NCBI RefSeq assembly: GCF_900090285.1
Contig: NZ_LT607754.1
Location: 4,614,001-4,678,000, forward strand
DNA length: 64,000 nucleotides
Source: Micromonospora inositola
GTDB lineage: Bacteria > Actinomycetota > Actinomycetes > Mycobacteriales > Micromonosporaceae
Direction: 5' to 3'
Shown here: piece after piece, positions 1-7,595 of the stretch
How the letters are laid out: each line of letters starts with the position of its first letter
How positions within the stretch are numbered: position 1 is the stretch's first letter
Program-made: the position numbers and the translations under genes
The notes under the pieces: generated by a model
The model's database searches: none
What the model saw: only the letters and a program-made list of their open reading frames with translations
What the model was told of the DNA's origin: nothing

Positions 1-230
1 ATGCCCGCCGGGCGTATCCTGCACTCGAATACGGTCAGAGCACCTTCGATGTGGCGACGGGTGCGGACGTCGTGGTGCTGCTGACCGAGTGGTCGCAATT
101 CCGGGAGATCGATCCGGCGGCGTTGCGTACCGTGGTGGCGCGGCGGCGTATCGTTGACGGCCGGCACGCCCTGGACCCGGCGCATTGGCGTGCGGCGGGC
201 TGGGAGTACCGGGCCCTTGGCCGTCCGTGA
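1..230 (+). CDS. UDP-glucose/GDP-mannose 6-dehydrogenase, C-terminal fragment (5' end outside window)
   Basis: The reading frame is open from the window edge (codons in phase with base 3) to a TGA at 228-230, giving about 75 residues. It carries the signature of the C-terminal NAD/UDP-binding domain of UDP-sugar 6-dehydrogenases: GADVVVLLTEW followed by FREID and a terminal IVDGRH..D segment. The family oxidises C6 of UDP-glucose, UDP-GlcNAc or GDP-mannose twice to give the uronic acid, a common capsule precursor. The position at the head of a polysaccharide locus fits that role. The exact sugar substrate cannot be read from this fragment. Whether the gene is complete depends on sequence to the left. 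The next, decayed gene starts with GTGA overlapping this stop, so the two probably once formed one operon. Confidence 0.85.
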   Translation, partial: ARRAYPALEYGQSTFDVATGADVVVLLTEWSQFREIDPAALRTVVARRRIVDGRHALDPAHWRAAGWEYRALGRP

Positions 231-436
231 GGCGGATGCGAAGCTCCCGCAGCATTGTCAATGTGCTCAAGGGCGACCTGTCGCTGGTCGGACCTCGGCC
301 GCCGCCGCCCCGTGAGGTTGCCGATTGTCCGTCGGACCTGCGCCGGCGCCTGGTGGTCAAGCCGGGTCTGACCGGGCTCCGGCGCGTACTGGCGGCTGTG
401 CCCTGTCATCCGAACAGTGCCATGGACCCGCCATAG
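227..436 (+). pseudogene. Decayed bacterial sugar transferase (WcaJ/undecaprenyl-P hexose-1-P transferase type), remnant
   Basis: An in-frame stretch reads NVLKGDLSLVGPRP, then RRRLVVKPGLTGL, the conserved C-terminal hallmarks of polyprenyl-phosphate hexose-1-phosphate transferases that start repeat-unit assembly on the membrane lipid. The gene is clearly broken. No N-terminal membrane segment is present. The preceding LPQ motif (bases 241-252) lies in another frame from NVLKGD, showing a frameshift, and residues normally between R(R/M)TSLDE and LPQ are missing. After KPGLTGL the usual WQVSGR continuation is replaced by unrelated residues up to a TAG at 434-436. It is probably a relic of an older initiating transferase, so the locus must use another priming enzyme elsewhere if it is active. 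Confidence 0.75.
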
Positions 437-544
437 GTCCAGAAATCGAGACGGCTAGCCGACACCGACCGCGGTTCAGCTTCGCCTCTGAAGAAGGCAG
501 GATGAACGCGGCGAATGGCGCTATCCCCGGTGGAGAGTCGACTG

Positions 545-1621
545 ATGCAGATCTCCGTTGTCCGTCCGAGTGAGCTCGGCCCGGCCGAGGTCGCCGAGTG
601 GCGGCAGATGCAGGAGTCACAGCCGAGGCTTCACAATCCCTTCCTCGCCCCCGAATTCACCCTCGCGGTGGGTCGTAGCCGCCCCACCGCCCGGGTGGCG
701 GTGCTGGAGGACGGCCCGGAGATTGTCGGCTTCTTCCCGTATGAGGTGAGGCATCGTGTCATCGGAGTGCCGATCGGCTTCGGCATATCCGACTCTCAGG
801 GCCTGGTGCACCGTCCCGGCCTGGACTGGGATCCGATCCGGCTGTTGAAGGAATGCGGTCTTGCCGTATGGGAGTTTGATCATCTGATGGCTGACCAGTC
901 TCCCTTCGCGCCGTACCACTCCTACGTGGCTAAATCTCCCATCATCGAGCTGTCCAAGGGCTACCAGAGCTACGTCGACGACCAGATGAGCGACGGGAAC
1001 CTGATCCGGCAGGCGCTACGCAAGCAGCGCCGCATGGTGCGCGAACTCGGGGAGGAGCGGTTCGAGTGGGAGGACCGTACTGAGGGCGCGATGCTCGCGC
1101 TCCGGCGCTGGAAGTCGGCCCAGTATCGCCGGACGCAGCAGTACGACCGGTTTCGGACGCCGTGGATCCAGGCGGTGCTGGAGGAGTTGCGCGACTCGTC
1201 CGCGGCCGACTGCCGCGCCGTGGTCTCCACGATCTACGCGGGAGACCAGCCCGTGGCTGCCCACCTGGGCCTGCGGAGCCGGTCGGTACTCGCCTACTGG
1301 TTCCCGTCGTACGACGTGGACCTCGCGCGGCACTCGGCCGGCATTCTGCTCTGCCTGCGTATGGCGGAAGCCGGCGCGGCCGATGGCATCGAGCACATCG
1401 ATCTTGGCAAGTCCGAGGCGCTGTACAAGAACCGGCTGACGAATGACGAGTTGCCGGTGGCCGAGGGGTGCGTCGGGCGGTCGCCGGCGGTGGCGAGCGC
1501 CCGGCGGGCACAATCCGCGCTGGCGCGCTCCGTGCGGACAGGCGCCGTCGGTGATCGACTCCGCGCCGGCCGGACAGGCCGACTCCTTCGCGGTCTACGC
1601 GCACGACGGCACGAGCGGTGA
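545..1621 (+). CDS. GNAT/FemAB-like acyltransferase, CelD/BcsL family
   Basis: A 358-residue cytoplasmic protein of the Acetyltransf_6 (CelD/BcsL) type, often found in polysaccharide loci and thought to transfer acyl groups to sugars or lipid-linked intermediates. Visible features are an N-terminal half with LHNPFLAPEF and a GFFPYE strand, a central basic helix (RQALRKQRRM), and a C-terminal GNAT half containing AAHLGLR, LAYWFPSYD and the IDLGKSEALYKNRL ending typical of the family. The start at 545 is chosen because GGAGAG at 532-537 is correctly spaced. An in-frame start at 515 would lack this site. The last 55 residues are Arg/Ala-rich and look poorly conserved. It leads a co-directional pair with the glycosyltransferase at 1652. 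The acceptor is unknown. Confidence 0.75.
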   Translation: MQISVVRPSELGPAEVAEWRQMQESQPRLHNPFLAPEFTLAVGRSRPTARVAVLEDGPEIVGFFPYEVRHRVIGVPIGFGISDSQGLVHRPGLDWDPIRLLKECGLAVWEFDHLMADQSPFAPYHSYVAKSPIIELSKGYQSYVDDQMSDGNLIRQALRKQRRMVRELGEERFEWEDRTEGAMLALRRWKSAQYRRTQQYDRFRTPWIQAVLEELRDSSAADCRAVVSTIYAGDQPVAAHLGLRSRSVLAYWFPSYDVDLARHSAGILLCLRMAEAGAADGIEHIDLGKSEALYKNRLTNDELPVAEGCVGRSPAVASARRAQSALARSVRTGAVGDRLRAGRTGRLLRGLRARRHER

Positions 1622-1651
1622 CAGGCGGCATTTCACGGCTGGGAGCATCTG

Positions 1652-2584
1652 ATGAGCATTTCCGAGGTGACGGTCGCCGTCGTTGTGGTCACGTACAACA
1701 GCGAGGAGCTGCTGCCGGATCTCCTCACCGCACTGGGGCCGGGCCTGGCCGGGCTGTCCTGGCACTTGACGGTCGCCGACAACGCGTCCGCCGACGGCAC
1801 CGTTGCCACCCTACGCCGCCTGGCCCCCGAAGCGACCGTGGTCGAGATGGGGCGTAACGCGGGCTACGCCGCCGGAATCAACGCGGCGGTAGCCGCCGCG
1901 CCGCCGCACACCGCGATCCTCGTGCTCAACCCCGACGTCCGGCTCAAGCCGGGCTGCGTCGAGACACTGACGGCCGTCGTCGGTACCAGCGGCACGGGCA
2001 TCGCCGTGCCGCACATCGTGGATGGTGCGGGCGCACTCATTCCGACGCAGCGGCGCGAGCCCACCATCCTCCGCGCCCTCGGGGACGCCGTTCTCGGTGC
2101 GCGGAAAGCCGGCCGTTACGCCATCCTCGGCGAGGTGGTGACCGACGAACGCAGGTATGCCCACGAGACGGTCACCGACTGGGCCGAGGGTTCCACGGTT
2201 CTGATCAGCCGAGAGTGCTGGCAGCGGTGTGGACCGTGGGACGAATCCTTCTTCCTGTACTCGGAGGAGACCGACTTCGCCCTGCGGGCTCGAGATGCGG
2301 GCTTTGTCACGCGCTTCGTGCCCGACGCCCGTGCCGTCCACCTGGAGGGTGACTCCCGGCACTCACCGAAGCTGTGGGCGCTGCTCACCCTGAATCGCGT
2401 GCGCCTCTATCGCCGCAGACACGGCCTGGCGACCACCGCCGTCTACTGGCTCGTGCTCCTGGGTCGTGAGGTCAGCCGCGCCCTCCTCGGCAGGCAGACC
2501 AGCAAGGCAGCCGTGCGCGACCTGCTGAGGCCCGCGAAGATACGTGAGGTGCCGGGACCCGCGACGGTGCACTCAGCCGGGTGA
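1652..2584 (+). CDS. Family 2 glycosyltransferase (rhamnosyltransferase-like)
   Basis: A 310-residue GT-A enzyme. The N-terminus has the GT2 nucleotide-binding strand VAVVVVTYNSEELL, then VADNASADGT, NAGYAAGIN and the metal-binding LNPDVRL motif, a pattern typical of WbbL-like rhamnosyltransferases. WAEGSTVLISRECW and FFLYSEETDFALRARDAGF give the acceptor-side ED motif. The ATG at 1652 has GGGAG at 1641-1645. It is 30 bp downstream of the CelD-like gene and convergent with the deacetylase, whose stop is only 6 bp away. Likely role: adding a deoxyhexose to a lipid-linked repeat unit on the cytoplasmic face. The donor sugar is inferred from family resemblance only. Confidence 0.85.
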   Translation: MSISEVTVAVVVVTYNSEELLPDLLTALGPGLAGLSWHLTVADNASADGTVATLRRLAPEATVVEMGRNAGYAAGINAAVAAAPPHTAILVLNPDVRLKPGCVETLTAVVGTSGTGIAVPHIVDGAGALIPTQRREPTILRALGDAVLGARKAGRYAILGEVVTDERRYAHETVTDWAEGSTVLISRECWQRCGPWDESFFLYSEETDFALRARDAGFVTRFVPDARAVHLEGDSRHSPKLWALLTLNRVRLYRRRHGLATTAVYWLVLLGREVSRALLGRQTSKAAVRDLLRPAKIREVPGPATVHSAG

Positions 2585-2590
2585 CGCCTG

Positions 2591-3283
2591 CTATCTCCAG
2601 CGCTTCGCCAAGCCCACGACCTCCGTGCGGATCCGTACGGGCCAGCCATGGCTGGCCCGTACGGTTTCCCGCAGCGAGGCGGGCGTGTCGTCGCGGCGGA
2701 CGCTGAACCTCGGCTGCAGCCACGCCTCCCGCCTGGCCGGCCGGCGATCACTGGTGAAGACCGCGGAGTAGCCGAGCCGCCGAAGCTCGCCCAGCGCCCG
2801 CCGGTCGTACTGCCCGAGCGGGCAGGCGGCCGTCGCGATGTCCTGCTGGATCACCTCGACGAGGCGGTCGCGGGCCGCCACGAACTCCTCGTACGTCGTC
2901 TGTTTGTCCATCCCGCGCCATGAGCGGTGGTGCATCCCGTGCGTACCGATCGTCATGCCGTGACCCTGCAGCTCCCGTACGTCGTCCTCGTCGAGGCTGC
3001 CGGCCGTCCCGAGCCGCCCCGCCAGGACGAAGAACTCGGCGGACAGGCCGCGTGCGGTGAGGCCGGGCAGACCGATCCGCACGTCGGAGAGGTTGCCGTC
3101 GTCGAAGCTGACCCGTACCGACGGCCAGGCGGCCAGCTCGTCCAGCATGGCGTGGAACTGGTCCCGTTGGATCCAGTAGCGCTCCTCGCCGGGCTCGAGT
3201 TCCCGGCGCGGCTCGCCGATGCCGTGGAAACAGATATTGATGGTGTTACCGGCTTCCACGGGCTTACCGTTCGACTCGGGCAT
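2591..3283 (-). CDS. Polysaccharide deacetylase (NodB homology), cytoplasmic
   Basis: A 230-residue carbohydrate esterase family 4-like protein. The NodB motif 1 equivalent is SFDDGNLSD and the metal-binding His motif is THGMHH. A FHGIG strand near the N-terminus resembles LTFHRV-type starts. No signal peptide or membrane segment is seen, so it would act inside the cell on precursors or lipid-linked intermediates. The open frame extends further upstream, but the ATG at 3283 is preceded by AGGAAG and fits the family start. It overlaps the upstream glycosyltransferase by 20 bp, indicating translational coupling in the minus-strand operon 5473-2591. The last codons contain a 32-bp perfect palindrome. 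Confidence 0.8.
   Translation of the reverse strand: MPESNGKPVEAGNTINICFHGIGEPRRELEPGEERYWIQRDQFHAMLDELAAWPSVRVSFDDGNLSDVRIGLPGLTARGLSAEFFVLAGRLGTAGSLDEDDVRELQGHGMTIGTHGMHHRSWRGMDKQTTYEEFVAARDRLVEVIQQDIATAACPLGQYDRRALGELRRLGYSAVFTSDRRPARREAWLQPRFSVRRDDTPASLRETVRASHGWPVRIRTEVVGLAKRWR
2633..2664. terminator. 32-bp perfect palindrome at a convergent gene junction, candidate bidirectional terminator
   Basis: The arms CCGTACGGGCCAGC and GCTGGCCCGTACGG flank a CATG centre, so all 32 bases are self-complementary. It lies 49 bp past the stop of the plus-strand glycosyltransferase, inside the 3' coding end of the minus-strand deacetylase. It could stop transcription from the plus strand. No U-tract follows, as is usual in high-GC actinobacteria. 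Confidence 0.55.
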
Positions 3284-4130
3284 GCGGGTCTTCCTGTCGG
3301 GATGAGTCGTCGCGCGCCCAACCGGCGGCGCCGTTGCGGTCGCCCCGGGCGGACAGCGCTGCGAGGACCGTGATCGCCACATAGCAGAGCGCAGCCGGGG
3401 CGAGCCAGGGCCGGGGAAGGACGACGTCGCGGAGCCAGGAGAGGCGGGCCGCGCGGCGGACGGTCGCGCCGACCTGGCCCCGGTCGGCAGCGGCACGCAT
3501 GGCCGCGTTGCCCCCCCGGACCCGGCTCAGCCGGCGCACCAGGTCCCGGGTGCGCCGCGGGGTCGCCACCCGCGAACTCACCGATTCGACCTGCCACTTC
3601 TCGGCCGCCCCGAACAATGAATCGAGGAAGAGGTCGTCGGCCACGAGCGCCGGGAACCGATCAAACCGGCCTCGCCCGGCTTCGGAAAGTCCGATCACGC
3701 CGCGCCCGAAGAGGCCGTCGCGAAAGACCGGTAGGTGGCGGTGGATGCCAAAATAGGCGCGCACCAGCACTGGCCGGCCGGCCAGGTCGAGTTCCCGGTG
3801 GACCGTTGCGGCCAGGTGTGGTCCGTCAAGCGCCGCGCAGGTCGCCCGTACCCCCTGGGTGGAGAGCACGACGTCGGCGTCGAGATAGATCCGTGGGAAT
3901 CCCTGCGCAGCCTCGTCTCCCGTGTTGAGGGCGGCCGGCTTGCCTGCCTCGGCGAGTTCAATGACCCGCACCCCCGGCCGCGCGGCGGCGATGGCCGCGG
4001 TCCGGTCGGTGCAGCCGTTGGCGACGACAGTGACATCGAACTCGCCAGGTGCGGCGTCGGCCAGCAGGGCGTCGAGGCAGCGGCCGATGACGGCGCCCTC
4101 GTTGTGGGCGGCGATAATGATGCTGGTCAC
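3264..4130 (-). CDS. Family 2 glycosyltransferase with C-terminal membrane segment
   Basis: A 288-residue GT-A protein starting MTSIIIAAHNEGAVIGRCL, with VVANGCTDRT, an EAGKPAALNTG motif and the metal-binding YLDADVVLS. Later residues FPALVADDLFLDSLF give the catalytic DD region. Near the C-terminus a hydrophobic stretch (WLAPAALCYVAITVLAAL, about residues 243-260) probably anchors it to the membrane. Its ATG overlaps the stop of the upstream GT4 gene by 4 bp (ATGA) and its own end overlaps the deacetylase start by 20 bp, so GT4, GT2 and deacetylase are co-translated. Donor and acceptor sugars are unknown. Confidence 0.85.
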   Translation of the reverse strand: MTSIIIAAHNEGAVIGRCLDALLADAAPGEFDVTVVANGCTDRTAAIAAARPGVRVIELAEAGKPAALNTGDEAAQGFPRIYLDADVVLSTQGVRATCAALDGPHLAATVHRELDLAGRPVLVRAYFGIHRHLPVFRDGLFGRGVIGLSEAGRGRFDRFPALVADDLFLDSLFGAAEKWQVESVSSRVATPRRTRDLVRRLSRVRGGNAAMRAAADRGQVGATVRRAARLSWLRDVVLPRPWLAPAALCYVAITVLAALSARGDRNGAAGWARDDSSRQEDPHARVER

Positions 4131-5473
4131 CGCGCCGTCGCCCGGACCTCGGTCTCCGCCGACGGGGGGCGCTGAACCAGCGCGTCGCCGCCCTCTCGAG
4201 GGCTGGCCACGTCGGCCGTCTCACCGGTGGGGGAGGCCGGCGCGGAAACGCCGTCGGGCAGTCGTTTGGCGAGGAGCCGGTGCCACACCGCGACGTAGGC
4301 GTCGGCCTGGTGTTCCCAGGCGAGGCTCTCCCGGAAGCGGGCAAGCCCGACAGTCCGCATCTGCGCCCGCCGGGCGGGATCGTCCAGCAGTTCGTCGATG
4401 ACCGCGGCGAATTCCTCCGGCGCGCCGGTGGGGATGTAGGCGCCGGCCTCGCCGACGCTGCGTCGCGTCTCAAGGAGGTCCACAGCGACGACCGGCACAC
4501 CCCGGCCGAGATACTCGACAGTCTTGGCCATGGTGGACAGGTGGTTCATTCGGGTCGGCAGGTCGGGCTGGATGGCGACCGTGGCGGCACGAAGCAGTTC
4601 GTCGACGGCCGCACCATCGAGCCACCCGGTGAACTCCACGACGTCCGTCAGCCCGCGGTCCACAGCGAGCCTGGTCAGGGCCGGCATGCTCTCACCGTCG
4701 CCGGCGAGCACCATGCGCCACCCGGTACGCCCGCGCCGACGGATCAACTCCTCGGCGGCCAGCACGGCTCCCTCCACGTTGTCCTGCGGACCGAAGACGC
4801 CGAGGTACACCACCCGGTGATCGGCCCCTCCGGAATTCGGCTGGTCGGGCGCACCGCCGGGCTCGGCTATCTCCCCCCGGGTCGGACCGTTGCGGACCAC
4901 CGTCACCCGTTCCGGCGTAACGCCGCGGCGTACGGCGTTGTCCTTGAACGACTCGTTGGTCGCCACGACCTCGGTGGCCGTGCGCAAGGTCAGCCACTCG
5001 AAGGCGGTGAGGACCCGGAAAGCCCACTTGTTCGGAGTGCCGACCCGGGACGCGTAGACCTCGGGGCAGAGGTCGTGGTGGTCAAAGACCCACGGGCGGC
5101 CCAGTGCCCGCAGCAGGAGCGCCAACGGCCAGTAGACGTCGGGTGGGTTGCACACCTGAACGGCGTGGGCGCGTCCACTGAGCACCTCGCCCAGCAGCCG
5201 CACGGCGATGCACAGAAAGGACCAGGCGAACTCGACGGCGTACGAGATCAGCCCGTGACCGTACACAAAGATCGGGTACGGCCGTAGCCGAGTGCCTCGA
5301 CTGCCCGGCAGAACGCGCAGGGCCTTGTCACCGCGCGGTGCGATGACGGTGACGTCAAAGCCGTTCGCCTCCAGGCTCAGGCATTCCCTGATAACGCGAC
5401 GATCACGCTCGGCGGGAAGGTTGGCCACAAGGATGGTGATCTGAGGCCGGGAATTCTTCACGTTCGGGGTCAC
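4127..5473 (-). CDS. GT-B fold glycosyltransferase, family 4 type
   Basis: A 448-residue retaining glycosyltransferase. The N-terminal domain has VANLPAERDRRVIRECLSLE and VTVIAPRG, then a FDHHDLCPEVY acceptor-side motif. The C-terminal nucleotide-binding half has VVYLGVFGPQDNVEGAV, VLAGDGE and the family signature around TMAKTVEYLGRGVPVVAVDL. The D/E-rich 50-residue tail has no recognised domain. It is the first gene of a tightly overlapping minus-strand trio with a GT2 and a deacetylase. The next upstream gene in the same direction is the Wzz-like protein, 146 bp away. Likely role: assembly of the cytoplasmic repeat unit. The sugar added cannot be assigned. Confidence 0.85.
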   Translation of the reverse strand: MTPNVKNSRPQITILVANLPAERDRRVIRECLSLEANGFDVTVIAPRGDKALRVLPGSRGTRLRPYPIFVYGHGLISYAVEFAWSFLCIAVRLLGEVLSGRAHAVQVCNPPDVYWPLALLLRALGRPWVFDHHDLCPEVYASRVGTPNKWAFRVLTAFEWLTLRTATEVVATNESFKDNAVRRGVTPERVTVVRNGPTRGEIAEPGGAPDQPNSGGADHRVVYLGVFGPQDNVEGAVLAAEELIRRRGRTGWRMVLAGDGESMPALTRLAVDRGLTDVVEFTGWLDGAAVDELLRAATVAIQPDLPTRMNHLSTMAKTVEYLGRGVPVVAVDLLETRRSVGEAGAYIPTGAPEEFAAVIDELLDDPARRAQMRTVGLARFRESLAWEHQADAYVAVWHRLLAKRLPDGVSAPASPTGETADVASPREGGDALVQRPPSAETEVRATAR

Positions 5474-5505
5474 CTCGGTTCACGTCGCGAGCTGATTCCC
5501 TGCGT

Positions 5506-5527
5506 ACCCTCCCCCGCGACGGAGGGT
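5506..5527. other. 7-bp inverted repeat between Wzz-like and GT4 genes
   Basis: ACCCTCC at 5506-5512 is mirrored by GGAGGGT at 5521-5527 with an 8-base spacer, 33 bp before the GT4 start. It sits in the 146-bp gap between two minus-strand genes, so it could be an attenuator, a weak terminator or an operator. The sequence alone does not decide. Confidence 0.3.
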
Positions 5528-5619
5528 GAAACAATCAACCGTTGGGTCGTCCGGCATGTCGGGTTTTTTACAACCGAGCTGTCGAGACATTGCGCACGCG
5601 GGTCCGGGAAGGGTGGCTA

Positions 5620-6270
5620 CTACCGGACCGCGAGGGCTGGGGCTCGACGCTGCCGGCGCTCCCCGCGGCGTCGGAGAACCTCATCGGTCCACAGCGTCAC
5701 CGCGACGGTCGTGATGGTGCCGAGCAGCCCGGCGCCGACCAGGGCGCGTGACGGTGAGTGCGGCTGCAACGTCGCGCTCGGCGGGACGAGGACGGCAGTG
5801 GTGATGCGCAGTTGCCGAGCCACCTTCCACCGGTCCTGCAAGCTCTCGAGTTCCTGCTCGAAGGCACCGGTGAGGATGGCCAGCGACCGCAGTCCGCTGT
5901 CCTCGTCGGAGGCGACGGTCTCCACGGTCATCGAGCCGATCACGTACCGGGGCTCCTGGTTGGTGCCGGTGTTGCGGGGCTGGAAATCGTAGGATCCGGT
6001 CACACCCGCCGCCCGGAACCGTGCCTTCGCGTCGGGCGTGCTCAGCCGCTTCGCCACGGCCGCTCCGGTGATCGCCATCGATGGGTAGAGTCCCGTCATC
6101 GGATTGGGCGCGTACGGCGACACCGGCGGCTGCATGACGACGACCTCGGAGGCGTAGTAGCGAGGGGGTACCTGCGTGGCAGCCAGGCCGGCCACCGCGG
6201 TCACCACCATGCCCGCCACGACGAGATACCAGCGTCGGCGCAGCGTCGCGAAAAGATCGGGCAAAAACAT
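5620..6270 (-). CDS. Wzz-like polysaccharide chain-length/co-polymerase protein
   Basis: A 216-residue inner-membrane protein with the layout of chain-length determinants. TM1 is at about residues 14-32 (WYLVVAGMVVTAVAGLAAT), followed by an extracytoplasmic region with P-rich YYASEVVVMQPP and a short helical segment. TM2 is at about residues 175-193, followed by a basic cytoplasmic tail (RRRGERRQRR). It lacks the cytoplasmic tyrosine kinase domain, as in actinobacterial split or kinase-free versions. It is divergent from the second Wzz-like gene at 6513 across a 242-bp region likely to hold both promoters. It probably regulates polymer length with the Wzy-like protein. Confidence 0.75.
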   Translation of the reverse strand: MFLPDLFATLRRRWYLVVAGMVVTAVAGLAATQVPPRYYASEVVVMQPPVSPYAPNPMTGLYPSMAITGAAVAKRLSTPDAKARFRAAGVTGSYDFQPRNTGTNQEPRYVIGSMTVETVASDEDSGLRSLAILTGAFEQELESLQDRWKVARQLRITTAVLVPPSATLQPHSPSRALVGAGLLGTITTVAVTLWTDEVLRRRGERRQRRAPALAVR

Positions 6271-6512
6271 GCCTTCGGGTCCTTTCTGGTCGGCAGCAAC
6301 TCGGCGCCGCTCATGCTGCGCGGTACCTCAGGCGTGGAGGATGCCACGCGGTATGGACGAATGCAGCAGAGAACTCGACCGGATCGGCGGTAGCCGTCGT
6401 GCGCCCGGTCTGTATAGCTTGGCTTAGACCCTGACGCCGATCGTCCGCGGTGTCGTGGATAGCTCATTTGGTTAGCGACGACTGACGTCCTAGAAAGAGC
6501 TGGAGGGGCGTC

Positions 6513-7595
6513 GTGGACCTAGGCGAGATTCTCTCGGTGGTTCGCACCCGCTGGTACATCCTCCTGCCGATGATGCTCCTGGCGGTGGGGCTCGGCGTGG
6601 GTACCTTCGTGATGGTGCCGACCTCGTACCAGTCGACCACCACCGTCAGCCTGCTCAACTCGCCGGCCGCGACCGCCGCCGCCACCCAGGGCGAGAACAA
6701 CGACAACCCGTTCCTCAACTTCAACGGTTCCCTCGTCGCCACCGCCGACTTCCTCGGTCGCAGCGTCCAGTCCAACGACGCTCAAGCGGAGCTGCTCACG
6801 ATGGGGGTCACCGAGGACTTCGAGGTCGCGCTGGCCGAGGGGGCGCAGGGACCATTCCTGACCTTCACCGTCACGGGCACGGACCAGGCTCACGTCCTCG
6901 CCTCGACCGCGACCATCGCGCGGTACGCCGAGACCAAGCTGACGAAGATCCAGGCGGATAACGGGGTGAAGCCGCAGGACATGATCCGAATGACGGAGAT
7001 CATCCCGCCGCAGAAGCCGGAACCGCAGCTCAAGGACAAACTCAAGATGGTGATCGCGGCCGGCGGCGGCACCACCGCGCTCGCCCTGCTGCTGACGTTC
7101 GTGGTGGAGAGCGTGGCGCGGTCCCGCCGGCGACGTCAGGAGCTGGAGACCGCCGCCACCACGCCCTCCGCAGTTGTCGCCGGGGGCTCCGCGAGCGTGC
7201 CGGGCCGCCCGTCACCGGCACGGCCCCTGCAGCAGCCGCCGAACCTCGTGCGGAACGAGCGTGCCGCCCCGGACAGGCCCGCTGGGGTCAACGTTGGCGT
7301 CGAGCAGCGCGGCGACCCTGGCGGATCCGAGGAGACGATAATCATCAACCTGCGGCCGGGGTCCGCCCCGGAGAGGCCCGCTGGGGCCAACATCGGCGTC
7401 GAGCAGCGCGGCGACCCTGGCGGATCCGAGGAGACGATAATCCTCAACCTGCGACCGGGGTCCGGCCCGGCCCCGAGGCCGGAGGGCGCAGCGCGGACGA
7501 TCGGCGCGGCACCGGGCGCAGCGTCGACCACGTACCAATCTTCCGAAAGGTCCCACCCTAGAGGCCAGAGTGTCGACCGGCTTAACGGAAGCTAG
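6513..7595 (+). CDS. Second Wzz-like chain-length protein with repeated, low-complexity C-terminal tail
   Basis: A 360-residue protein with a GTG start and a GGAGGGG ribosome site at 6502-6508. TM1 (about residues 14-34, [19 protein letters not shown]) starts the Wzz topology. The extracytoplasmic segment has [14 protein letters not shown], then KPEPQLKDK before TM2 (about 175-198). The cytoplasmic tail of about 160 residues is Pro/Ala/Gly-rich and contains two nearly identical 33-residue units (see repeat entry), each with an acidic [15 protein letters not shown] core. Bacterial tyrosine-kinase-linked Wzz tails are usually Tyr-rich; this one is not, having only one Tyr near the end. It overlaps the Wzy-like gene start by 26 bp. 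Confidence 0.75.
   Translation: MDLGEILSVVRTRWYILLPMMLLAVGLGVGTFVMVPTSYQSTTTVSLLNSPAATAAATQGENNDNPFLNFNGSLVATADFLGRSVQSNDAQAELLTMGVTEDFEVALAEGAQGPFLTFTVTGTDQAHVLASTATIARYAETKLTKIQADNGVKPQDMIRMTEIIPPQKPEPQLKDKLKMVIAAGGGTTALALLLTFVVESVARSRRRRQELETAATTPSAVVAGGSASVPGRPSPARPLQQPPNLVRNERAAPDRPAGVNVGVEQRGDPGGSEETIIINLRPGSAPERPAGANIGVEQRGDPGGSEETIILNLRPGSGPAPRPEGAARTIGAAPGAASTTYQSSERSHPRGQSVDRLNGS
7266..7463 (+). repeat. Two tandem 99-bp coding repeats in the Wzz-like tail
   Basis: Units 7266-7364 and 7365-7463 differ at only about seven positions. Each encodes [17 protein letters not shown] plus SEETIIxNLRPGS. The 99-bp period keeps frame, so unit number can change without breaking the protein. Confidence 0.9.
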
